8,365 nt of DNA from Herminiimonas sp. (GTDB taxonomy: Bacteria > Pseudomonadota > Gammaproteobacteria > Burkholderiales > Burkholderiaceae): the NCBI GenBank assembly GCA_014377155.1, contig JACMQD010000123.1, positions 1 to 8,365 on the forward strand, given 5' to 3'. Below, piece by piece: positions 1 through 6,325 of this stretch. The notes beneath the pieces were generated by a model that was not told the DNA's origin, did no database searches, and saw only the letters and a list, made by a program, of their open reading frames with translations. Positions within the stretch are counted from its first letter, which is position 1, and each line of letters begins with the position of its first letter. Position numbers and translations under genes: made by a program.

Positions 1-965
1 CCCGACAGGTCGGCAGAATAGCCGGCGCGCAAAACCATCTCGACGCGGGCGGCGGTAATGCGGCCGTCGTGATCGTAGCCGACCTCGTATTCGTAAGAAC
101 AGCAGTGGCGCTTGCCCGTCACCATCATGTCGTCGTCGCGGTCGGCGCGCAGCTTGACCGGCCGCTTAAGGTGCGCAGCGCTGATCGCGGCCGCCGTCGC
201 CCATAGCGCCGATTGCGATTCCTTGCCACCGAAGCCGCCGCCCATACGCCGGCATTCGACCACCACATGATGCGAATGCAGGCCCAGCGCATTGGCGATC
301 AGGTGCTGCATCTCGGACGGATGCTGGGTCGAACTGAGCACCAGCATGCCATTACCTTCCTTCGGTATCGCATAAGCGATCTGGCCTTCGAGATAAAACT
401 GTTCCTGACCGCCGACAGCCAGCGCACCCTTCACTCGATGCACCGATTGTGCGAATGCGCGCTTGAAATCGCCGCGCTGCAGATACATCGGCGGCACCAC
501 GTAGGACTCGGCTTTCCTGGCGTCCTGCGGCGTCAGGATTGCCGGCAATTCGTCATAGTCGATCGCTGCCAGGCGCGCAGCGCGGCGCGCATTGTCATGG
601 GTGTCGGCGACCACGATGAAGATCGCCTGGCCGACGTACTCGACCTTGCCATCGGCAAGGATCGGATCATCGTGCAGGATCGGGCCGCAATCGTTGATGC
701 CGGGGATGTCTCCGGCAGCCAGAACCGTCACGACACCGCGCGCGGCACGCACCGCCTGCAGGTCGACCGAGCGCAAGTTGGCATGGGCTTTTTGCGACAG
801 GCCCAGCGCCGCATGCAGCGTGCCCTGAATTTCCGGGACGTCGTCGGTGTAGGTCGCTTCGCCCAGCACATGCAGCACCGCAGATTCATGCGGATGGGGC
901 TTGCCGACTTCGGCCCAGCCGGCAGCGATGGGAGCGGCCAAGATCGTTTCTACCGGGATGTTCAT
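1..965 (-). CDS. xdhB: Xanthine dehydrogenase, molybdopterin-binding subunit XdhB (5' part; 3' end off the window)
   Basis: This subunit holds the molybdenum cofactor that hydroxylates hypoxanthine and xanthine to urate; electrons pass to the Fe-S/FAD subunit XdhA in the cytoplasm. I translated 321 uninterrupted residues from the ATG at 965. Residues about 20-130 match the aldehyde oxidase/xanthine dehydrogenase a/b hammerhead domain (GEATYTDD near 35-42). Residues 185-193 read GGQEQFYLE and 242-249 read GGGFGGKE. In bovine xanthine oxidase these motifs carry the active-site Gln767 and Glu802, so Q187 and E249 should be their counterparts. The family is usually about 770-800 residues, so roughly 60% is missing, including the later catalytic Arg and Glu. 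The start lies 16 bases after the xdhA stop, with GAAGG at 977-981 as a somewhat distant ribosome binding site, so the two genes are one operon. Aldehyde oxidase-type relatives share the fold, but pairing with this XdhA favours xanthine dehydrogenase. Confidence 0.93.
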   Translation of the reverse strand, partial: MNIPVETILAAPIAAGWAEVGKPHPHESAVLHVLGEATYTDDVPEIQGTLHAALGLSQKAHANLRSVDLQAVRAARGVVTVLAAGDIPGINDCGPILHDDPILADGKVEYVGQAIFIVVADTHDNARRAARLAAIDYDELPAILTPQDARKAESYVVPPMYLQRGDFKRAFAQSVHRVKGALAVGGQEQFYLEGQIAYAIPKEGNGMLVLSSTQHPSEMQHLIANALGLHSHHVVVECRRMGGGFGGKESQSALWATAAAISAAHLKRPVKLRADRDDDMMVTGKRHCCSYEYEVGYDHDGRITAARVEMVLRAGYSADLS

Positions 966-981
966 GATTGTCTCGACCTTC

Positions 982-2451
982 TCAACGGCACGAAAAAGCG
1001 TTCAGTGCAACAGCCGGCAAGGGGGCATCGGTACGGGTTTCGAGCCAGAAGCGATGCAGCAGGTTTTGTGCGGTTTTCATGCGGTAGGTGGCGGAGGCGC
1101 GCATGTCCGATAGCGGCGCGTAATCCGTTGCCATCAGCGTCATGGCTTGCCGCATGACGGCTTCGTTCCATGGCTGATCGACGAGCGAGGCTTCGGCCCT
1201 GGTGGCGCGCCGTGGTGTTGCCGCCATGCCGCCGAAAGCAATGCGCGCATGCCGCACGATGTCGCCGTCGAGCGTGATGCAAAATGCCGCACAGACCGCC
1301 GAGATGTCCTGATCGAAGCGCTTGGCCAGCTTGTAGGTACGAAAATGCGTGTCCTTGCGCGGCAACGGCACGCGTACGGTTTCGACGAATTCGTCGGGCC
1401 TCAGATCCTTTTTCTGATAATCGAGATAGAACGATTCGATCGGCAAGATGCGACGGCCACCTGCGCCGTGCAGGACCACTTCGGCACCAAGCGCGATCAG
1501 CCACGGCATCGAATCGCCGATCGGCGAGCCGTTTGCGACATTGCCGCCGAGCGTACCGGCATTGCGAATCGGCAGCGACGCGAAGCGCTGCCACATGTCG
1601 GCTAATTCGGTCGGATAGTGCCGGCACACGGCGGCATAGGCATCTTCGAGCGTGACGCCGGCGCCGATCTCGAGCATGCCGTCTTCTGCAGTCACGGCTT
1701 TCAGTTCGGCGACCTGGCCGATGTAGATGATGTCACCCAGATCGCGGAATTGTTTCGTCACCCATAACCCGACATCGGTAGACCCGGCCAGGATACAGGC
1801 GGCCGGGTTTGCGCTGCGGATCTCGATTAACTGCGCCACGGTGCGCGGCGCATGAAAAGTCTGTCCTTCATGCGTATAAGCGAATATGTCGCTGCGCTGC
1901 ATGTCTTGCAACGGCGCCAGTAAGGTTGTGCGATCCATTGTCACCGCGGGCAGTTCGCCCATGCGCGTGGCGGCCGCGATAATCGGCTTGTAACCGGTGC
2001 AGCGGCATAGGTTGCCCGACAACGTATCGTCGATTTCCTTGCGTTGCGGTGCGGTGGTTTTTCCTTCGTTCTTGAGGTACAGGCTCCACAGTGACATCAC
2101 GAAACCGGGGGTACAGAATCCGCATTGCGAACCATGGCATTCGACCATTGCCTGTTGCACCGGATGCAAGGAGCCGTTGGCCTGTTTCAGGTCTTCGACG
2201 GTAAACAGTGCCTTGCCGTCGAGCGTCGGCAATAACTGGATGCAGGCGTTGACCGTCTTGAACGCGACTTTGCCATCCTGCAGGTCGCCGATGACCACTG
2301 TGCACGCACCGCAGTCGCCCTCCGCACACCCTTCCTTGGTGCCGGTGCAATGCAGGTCTTCGCGCAGGTGCTGCAGCACCGTGCGTGTCGCCGGAACGCC
2401 GGCCACGTGGTGCACGGCGCCGCGATGATAAAAACGAATCGGGTCAGACAT
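982..2451 (-). CDS. xdhA: Xanthine dehydrogenase, iron-sulfur/FAD subunit XdhA
   Basis: Complete 489-residue subunit that carries electrons from the molybdenum site of XdhB through two [2Fe-2S] clusters to FAD and then to NAD+. The N-terminal plant-ferredoxin-like domain has C42, C47, C50 and C70 for one cluster. The following helical domain has C110, C113, C149 and C151 (motifs CGFCTPG and LCRCTGY) for the other. The FAD-binding domain starts near residue 200, with LAGSTDVGLW at 221-230 and the loop IRNAGTLGGNVANGSPIGDS at 295-314. A CO-dehydrogenase flavoprotein C-terminal domain fills about 370-480. All eight cluster cysteines are present, so the protein looks functional. GGAG lies five bases before the ATG at 2451, a good ribosome binding site. 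It is the first gene of the leftward operon, divergent from the purine-type importer across a 276-base gap, which suggests joint control by purine supply (inference). The length is normal for proteobacterial XdhA. Confidence 0.96.
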   Translation of the reverse strand: MSDPIRFYHRGAVHHVAGVPATRTVLQHLREDLHCTGTKEGCAEGDCGACTVVIGDLQDGKVAFKTVNACIQLLPTLDGKALFTVEDLKQANGSLHPVQQAMVECHGSQCGFCTPGFVMSLWSLYLKNEGKTTAPQRKEIDDTLSGNLCRCTGYKPIIAAATRMGELPAVTMDRTTLLAPLQDMQRSDIFAYTHEGQTFHAPRTVAQLIEIRSANPAACILAGSTDVGLWVTKQFRDLGDIIYIGQVAELKAVTAEDGMLEIGAGVTLEDAYAAVCRHYPTELADMWQRFASLPIRNAGTLGGNVANGSPIGDSMPWLIALGAEVVLHGAGGRRILPIESFYLDYQKKDLRPDEFVETVRVPLPRKDTHFRTYKLAKRFDQDISAVCAAFCITLDGDIVRHARIAFGGMAATPRRATRAEASLVDQPWNEAVMRQAMTLMATDYAPLSDMRASATYRMKTAQNLLHRFWLETRTDAPLPAVALNAFSCR

Positions 2452-2498
2452 TCACGCTCCACCGTAATTTTCCTGTGACGCCAGAGTAGCATCGGTAA

Positions 2499-2514
2499 CG
2501 TATAAGGTTATACG
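2499..2514. promoter_or_regulatory. Candidate operator: perfect palindrome CGTATAA-GG-TTATACG
   Basis: Two perfect 7-base arms (CGTATAA and TTATACG) flank a GG centre. The site begins 48 bases before the xdhA start codon, on the xdhA side of the divergent region. Read leftward it contains TATAAC and TATACG, either of which could serve as a -10 box, although no good -35 is placed for them. A bound repressor here would cover the likely xdhA promoter. Short TATA-rich palindromes of this shape are common for dimeric GntR-type regulators, but the protein that might bind is unknown. The symmetry is seen; the operator role is inferred. Confidence 0.45.
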
Positions 2515-2540
2515 CGAAAGCTGATGTTTGTTATGGTTGG

Positions 2541-2566
2541 GGCAGAATAGCAAGCATCGTTCTGCC
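2541..2566. repeat. Inverted repeat GGCAGAA-N12-TTCTGCC (candidate operator or hairpin)
   Basis: Perfect 7-base arms lie around a 12-base spacer near the middle of the divergent region. With a single unpaired A at 2567, the pairing extends to further G-C pairs (GG at 2539-2540 with CC at 2568-2569), so the RNA could also fold as a hairpin. There is no T run after it on either strand, so it is unlikely to be an intrinsic terminator. It may be a binding site for a dimeric regulator whose half-sites are about two helical turns apart. That role is inference. Confidence 0.4.
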
Positions 2567-2581
2567 ACCCCGCGTCACGGT

Positions 2582-2597
2582 TTGCACCAGTCTACAA
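2582..2597. promoter_or_regulatory. Candidate regulator site: imperfect dyad TTGCA-N6-TACAA
   Basis: The outer arms TTGCA and TACAA are symmetric in four of five positions (TTGYA-N6-TRCAA) and fit the loose T-N11-A pattern of LysR-type sites. It lies 76 bases upstream of the proposed -35 of the importer promoter, a usual distance for an activator recognition site. The pattern is short and can arise by chance. Confidence 0.25.
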
Positions 2598-2672
2598 CGA
2601 CCGACGTGTCTGCCTGTATATCGCTATTCCTATATTTCACATGCCAGGTCGCATATATTGACGAGATCAGAA

Positions 2673-2701
2673 TTGCTGTAAGTTCCAGATAACAAAATAA
2701 T
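2673..2701 (+). promoter_or_regulatory. Possible sigma70-type promoter of the importer operon
   Basis: TTGCTG at 2673-2678 and AATAAT at 2696-2701 are separated by exactly 17 bases. The -10 matches TATAAT in five of six positions, while the -35 matches TTGACA only in its TTG. Transcription would begin near 2708, giving a leader of about 20 bases. A better -35 (TTGACG, 2658-2663) lies just upstream but lacks a good -10 at the proper distance. The weak -35 would suit a promoter that needs an activator. Confidence 0.45.
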
Positions 2702-2727
2702 ATGCGTCAATAAAAACACAAAGAGAC

Positions 2728-4266
2728 ATGACCATGCGCCTACAGCTTCGCAGCATCACGAAAAGATATCCCTCGGTCGTTGCGAATGACGCGATAGATC
2801 TGGCAGTGCGGCCCGGCGAGATTCATGCGGTGCTGGGTGAGAACGGTGCGGGCAAGTCGACGCTGATGAAAATCATTTATGGTTCGGTCAAGCCTGACGC
2901 CGGCAAAATTCTGTGGAACGACAAGGAAGTCAGCATCGCCAATCCGTCGTTGGCGCGTCAGCTTGGGATTGCCATGGTTTTTCAGCATTTTTCGCTTTTC
3001 GATACGTTGACCGTTGCCGAAAATATCGCCCTCGGCCTGCCGGGGGATACCAATCTCAAAGAACTTGAATTGCGCATCGCCGACACGGCGCAGCAATACG
3101 GCCTCGAACTCCAGCCGCAACGTCATGTGCACACGCTGTCGGTCGGCGAATGCCAGCGTGTGGAAATCGTCCGCGCCCTGCTGGCCAAGCCGCAGTTGCT
3201 GATTCTGGACGAGCCGACGTCGGTGCTGACGCCGCAGGCAGTCGAACAGTTTTTCGTCACCTTGCGCAAGCTGGCCGCAGAAGGTTGCAGCATCCTCTAC
3301 ATCAGCCACAAGCTCGATGAAATCCGCGCACTGTGCCATACCTGTACCGTCATGCGCGGCGGCAAAGTCACCGGGGTCTGCGATCCGCGCCAGGAAACCG
3401 CCGCCAGCCTGTCGCGCCTGATGATCGGTACCGAGCCGCCGCCAATCCGCAACGTCGCCCGCGCGCCCGGCCCAGTCATGCTTGCCGTCAAAAACCTGTC
3501 GCTTGCAAAAAGCCATCCGTTCGCTACCGCGCTGGCGCAGGTGAGTTTCGAATTGCATGCCGGCGAAATTCTCGGCATCGCCGGCGTGTCCGGCAACGGC
3601 CAGCAGGAATTGCTGGCCGCGCTGTCTGGCGAAGATTCACGCGCTGCGAGCACCATGGTGCTATTGCAAGGCGAGCCGGTAGGACGCCTGAACGCGGCAG
3701 CCCGTCGCGCAAGGGGTTTGGGTTTCGTACCCGAAGAACGCCTCGGGCGCGGTGCCGTGCCCGACCTGTCGCTGGCCCAGAATATCCTGCTGTCGCATCA
3801 GTCCGACGCCACTATCCGCTATGGCATGGTCAGGCACAATGTCATCAGCCAGATCGCCGCCTCGGTCATTGACCGCTTCAAGGTCAAGGCCAGCGGCGTG
3901 CAGGCGACTGCTGGCAGCCTGTCGGGTGGCAACCTGCAAAAATATATCGTCGGCCGCGAGGTGGTGCGCAACCCGAAAGTGCTGCTGGTGGCGCAACCGA
4001 CCTGGGGCGTCGATGTCGGCGCCGCCGCGGCGATTCGCGCCGAACTGGTCGCGTTGCGCGATGCAGGTTGCGCGCTGTTGATTATTTCGGAAGAACTCGA
4101 TGAACTGTTCGAAATTTCGGACCGCCTGATCGTGATCGCCAAGGGCCGCATTTCACCGTCAGTGAAGCGCTCCGAAGCGACCATCGACATGATCGGGTTA
4201 TGGATGAGCGGGATGTGGTTGCCTGATGGCGTGGAAGCGGCGTCAAGGGAAAATGCGCATGCTTAA
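2728..4266 (+). CDS. ABC importer ATPase with two ABC domains (BMP-family nucleoside/purine importer)
   Basis: This cytoplasmic ATPase powers the importer made with the two following permeases. It has 512 residues, normal for the RbsA/NupO-like double-domain type. The first ABC domain is complete: Walker A GENGAGKST at 37-45, Q-loop Q86, signature LSVGE at 137-141, Walker B LLILDEP at 157-163 and H-loop H194. The second is degenerate: its P-loop is GVSGNGQQ at 286-293 with no Lys-Ser/Thr, the signature LSGGN at 398-402 is kept, Walker B reads VLLVAQP at 418-424, and Glu replaces the H-loop His in ISEELDE. Such asymmetry is usual in this family. Two in-frame ATGs occur. The one at 2734 is eight bases after AAGAG (2721-2725) and is better spaced than 2728, so the true start may be 2734. 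First gene of the operon; its end overlaps permease 1 by 8 bases. Substrate assignment rests on the BMP partner and the adjacent xdhAB, so it is inferred. Confidence 0.94.
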   Translation: MTMRLQLRSITKRYPSVVANDAIDLAVRPGEIHAVLGENGAGKSTLMKIIYGSVKPDAGKILWNDKEVSIANPSLARQLGIAMVFQHFSLFDTLTVAENIALGLPGDTNLKELELRIADTAQQYGLELQPQRHVHTLSVGECQRVEIVRALLAKPQLLILDEPTSVLTPQAVEQFFVTLRKLAAEGCSILYISHKLDEIRALCHTCTVMRGGKVTGVCDPRQETAASLSRLMIGTEPPPIRNVARAPGPVMLAVKNLSLAKSHPFATALAQVSFELHAGEILGIAGVSGNGQQELLAALSGEDSRAASTMVLLQGEPVGRLNAAARRARGLGFVPEERLGRGAVPDLSLAQNILLSHQSDATIRYGMVRHNVISQIAASVIDRFKVKASGVQATAGSLSGGNLQKYIVGREVVRNPKVLLVAQPTWGVDVGAAAAIRAELVALRDAGCALLIISEELDELFEISDRLIVIAKGRISPSVKRSEATIDMIGLWMSGMWLPDGVEAASRENAHA

Positions 4267-5335
4267 GCTCGAACGACGCGCCAATCCTTCCGCTGTCATG
4301 TCATGGATGTCGCCGGTGCTGGCCGTGCTGCTGACGGTACTGTGCGGGGTCGTCATGTTCATCGCCTTGGGCAAGAACCCGCTCACCGGCCTTGCGGTAT
4401 TTTTCCTGGAGCCGATCAAGGATTTGCGTGGCTGGTCCGAAGTCGGCATCAAGGTGGCGCCACTATTGCTGATCGCCGTCGGCCTGGCGGTCTGCTTTCG
4501 CGCCAACGTGTTCAATATCGGCGCCGAAGGGCAACTGGTGGTCGGTGCAATCAGCGGTGGCGCGGCTGCCCTGCTGTTCGATCGCGGGAGCCAGGGCGGC
4601 GCATGGATGATCTCGGTCGTACTGGTTGCCGGCATGGCCGGGGGCATGGTTTGGGCCGGTATCACGGCCTACTTGCGCGATCGTTTCAATGCCAATGAAA
4701 TTCTGGTGTCGTTGATGCTGGTGTATATCGCGCAGCTGTTGCTGAGCTTTTTGGTGCACGGTGTGATGAAGGATCCGGACGGCTTCAATTTTCCGCAGTC
4801 GCGGATGCTGTCGGAAGGCTTCCTGTTGCCGATTTTGATACCGCAGACGCGGCTGCACCTTGGCATCCTGCTGGCATTGGCGGCATCGGCTCTGGCATGG
4901 GTTTTCCTTTCCAGGAGCTTCTCGGGCTTCAAGTTGCAGGTCGGTGGCATGGCGCCGGCGGCTGCGCGTTATGCCGGATTTTCGGCGCGCAAGTCGCTGT
5001 GGACTTCGATGATGCTGTGCGGCGCGCTGGCGGGACTGGCCGGCGTGTGCGAAGTGCTGGGCCCGATCGGGCAACTGACGCCTTCGGTGTCGCCGGGGTA
5101 TGGATTCGCGGCGATCATCGTGGCCTATGTCGGACGCCTGCACCCGATCGGCGTCGTGTTTTCCAGCTTTATCATGGCACTGTTCTACATCGGTGGCGAA
5201 CTGGCACAGTCGCGTCTGGGCATGCCCAACGCCATCACCGGCGTGTTCCAGGGCATCCTGCTTTTTTCCCTGCTGGCCTGTGACGTATTGATCCACTACA
5301 GACTGATCCACTACAAACTGATCCGGAGTAAATAA
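4259..5335 (+). CDS. ABC importer permease 1 (BMP-family nucleoside/purine importer)
   Basis: An inner-membrane channel subunit of 358 residues with about ten hydrophobic segments, of the branched-chain amino acid permease-like (BPD_transp_2) family and similar to B. subtilis NupP. The family's N-terminal hallmark is visible as CFRANVFNIGAEGQ, and the cytoplasmic coupling region as FKLQVGGMAPAAARYAGFSARK in the second half. In-frame ATGs lie at 4226, 4253 and 4259. I chose 4259 because AAGGGA (4245-4250) is eight bases upstream; the 4226 start would add the basic stretch MAWKRRQGKMR and has no ribosome binding site that I can see. With this start the gene overlaps the ATPase by 8 bases, pointing to translational coupling. 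The extreme C-terminus is odd: LIHYR-LIHYK-LIRSK, three 5-residue repeats from a 15-base DNA repeat. It should pair with the next gene product as a heterodimer. Confidence 0.92.
   Translation: MLKLERRANPSAVMSWMSPVLAVLLTVLCGVVMFIALGKNPLTGLAVFFLEPIKDLRGWSEVGIKVAPLLLIAVGLAVCFRANVFNIGAEGQLVVGAISGGAAALLFDRGSQGGAWMISVVLVAGMAGGMVWAGITAYLRDRFNANEILVSLMLVYIAQLLLSFLVHGVMKDPDGFNFPQSRMLSEGFLLPILIPQTRLHLGILLALAASALAWVFLSRSFSGFKLQVGGMAPAAARYAGFSARKSLWTSMMLCGALAGLAGVCEVLGPIGQLTPSVSPGYGFAAIIVAYVGRLHPIGVVFSSFIMALFYIGGELAQSRLGMPNAITGVFQGILLFSLLACDVLIHYRLIHYKLIRSK
5288..5332 (+). repeat. 15-base tandem repeat, three copies, ending permease 1
   Basis: Units 5288-5302 (TTGATCCACTACAGA) and 5303-5317 (CTGATCCACTACAAA) differ at two bases. 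The third, 5318-5332 (CTGATCCGGAGTAAA), keeps the first seven bases of unit 2 and the final AAA, and diverges between. In frame they encode LIHYR, LIHYK and LIRSK just before the stop. The third unit includes GGAG (5325-5328), the ribosome binding site of permease 2. Copy-number change would lengthen the permease tail by 5 residues without shifting frame or moving the downstream start signals. Confidence 0.8.
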
Positions 5336-6249
5336 TGGAATCCCTCGCGCCGCTCATCGCCGCCTCGATCAATGCCGGCACACCCTTGATGCTGGCTGCG
5401 CTCGGGCTGCTCATCAATGAAAAATCCGGCGTCGTCAACCTCGGTGCCGAAGGCATGATGCTGGTGGCGGCCGTCGCCGGCTTCGCGGTCACGGTGCACA
5501 CCGGCAGCGTCACCCTCGGGTTCGTCGGCGGTGCGGCTGCCGGCATGCTGCTGGCGGGATTCTTTGCCTTGCTGACGGTATGGTTGGGTACCAATCAGTA
5601 CGCAACCGGGTTGGCGCTGTCGCTATTCGGCGCCGGAGCGTCGGCGTATATCGGCATCAGCTATGTCGGCAAAAGTCTGGTCAACGGCAAATTCAGTATT
5701 CCGCTGCTGGGCGATATGCCGTTCCTGGGCATTGCCTTCTTCAAGCAGCATCCGTCCGTTTATCTGTCGCTGCTTCTGTGCGGCGCGGTCATCTGGTTCC
5801 TGTACCGCACCCGCGCCGGTCTTGTGCTGCGCGCAGTCGGCGAGTCGCCGTCGTCGGCGCATTCGCTCGGCTACGACGTGCGGCGGATCCGATTGGCGGC
5901 GTTGCTGTTCGGCGGCGCCTGCTGCGGTATGGCCGGCGCATTTCTGTCGCTGGTGTATACGCCGCTGTGGGTCGAAGGCATGGTCGCCGGTCGCGGCTGG
6001 ATCGCGCTGGCGCTGACCACGTTCGCGACCTGGCGTCCGGCGCGGGTGCTGATCGGCGCGTACCTGTTCGGTGGCGTCACGATCCTGAGTTTTCACATGC
6101 AGGGTATGGGAGTCCCGATCGCATCGCAACTGCTGTCGATGTTGCCGTATCTGGCAACCATCGTGGTGCTGGTACTAATTTCACGCAACGTCAACTGGAT
6201 CAAATTGAACATGCCGGCTTCGCTGGGCAAGAATTTCAGTCCGCATTAA
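5335..6249 (+). CDS. ABC importer permease 2 (BMP-family nucleoside/purine importer)
   Basis: The second inner-membrane channel subunit, 304 residues with about eight hydrophobic segments, similar to B. subtilis NupQ and the BPD_transp_2 family. The N-terminal hallmark LINEKSGVVNLGAEGMML (about 24-42) is well kept. The conserved cytoplasmic coupling segment RAVGESPSSAHSLGYDVRR appears near 165-183 and is followed by the usual Gly/Ala-rich membrane segment. The ATG shares its A with the last base of the permease 1 stop (TAATG), and GGAG lies six bases upstream, so the start is firm and translation is probably coupled. The length is typical of the shorter partner in these two-permease systems. 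Its stop codon overlaps a short hairpin-like sequence (AACGG-CTCG-CCGTT, 6248-6261), and a 76-base gap separates it from the binding-protein gene. The sequence alone does not show the substrate. Confidence 0.93.
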   Translation: MESLAPLIAASINAGTPLMLAALGLLINEKSGVVNLGAEGMMLVAAVAGFAVTVHTGSVTLGFVGGAAAGMLLAGFFALLTVWLGTNQYATGLALSLFGAGASAYIGISYVGKSLVNGKFSIPLLGDMPFLGIAFFKQHPSVYLSLLLCGAVIWFLYRTRAGLVLRAVGESPSSAHSLGYDVRRIRLAALLFGGACCGMAGAFLSLVYTPLWVEGMVAGRGWIALALTTFATWRPARVLIGAYLFGGVTILSFHMQGMGVPIASQLLSMLPYLATIVVLVLISRNVNWIKLNMPASLGKNFSPH

Positions 6250-6263
6250 CGGCTCGCCGTTTT

Positions 6264-6305
6264 GCCCACGCGGCAGCGTCGATCGTCATCGATCATCGAG
6301 TGGGC
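6264..6305 (+). repeat. Intercistronic stem-loop before the binding-protein gene
   Basis: GCCCAC (6264-6269) can pair with GTGGGC (6300-6305). Inside, GATCG (6281-6285) can pair with CGATC (6290-6294) around a TCAT loop. The structure fills most of the gap between permease 2 and the BMP gene and ends ten bases before the AGAGGA ribosome binding site. There is no T run after it, so termination is unlikely. A structure here could protect or help separate the downstream message, letting the binding protein be made in excess over the membrane parts, as is known for other binding-protein importers. That effect is inferred. Confidence 0.4.
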
Positions 6306-6325
6306 GTTACACCTAGAGGAACACC

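Larger units (their letters stand above)
2452..2727. promoter_or_regulatory. Divergent intergenic control region between xdhA and the importer operon
   Basis: These 276 bases hold no convincing gene. They separate xdhA (leftward) from the ABC importer (rightward), so both promoters must lie here or nearby. The half next to the importer is AT-rich (about 2615-2720) against the GC-rich surroundings, as expected for promoter DNA. Three separate inverted repeats occur, at 2499-2514, 2541-2566 and 2582-2597, each listed on its own. No regulator gene lies beside it in the window. I found no good -35/-10 pair for xdhA. Confidence 0.75.

Noticed and set aside
213..1157. Long rightward open frame of 314 codons opposite xdhB
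   Set aside because: It is antisense to xdhB, crosses the xdhB/xdhA junction, has an Arg/His-rich composition of no known family, and exists because GC-rich codons leave few stops on the other strand.
2740..3558. Leftward open frame of 272 codons opposite the ATPase
   Set aside because: It lies fully within a well-conserved ABC ATPase gene and shows no recognisable domain of its own.
3604..4266. Possible damage of the second ABC domain (no Lys in the P-loop, no H-loop His)
   Set aside because: The second domain of this double-ABC family is normally degenerate in this way, so it is not decay.
6248..6263. Intrinsic terminator at the end of permease 2
   Set aside because: The stem is only five base pairs, overlaps the stop codon and is followed by just two further T bases. 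The downstream BMP gene is needed for the importer, so termination here is unlikely.
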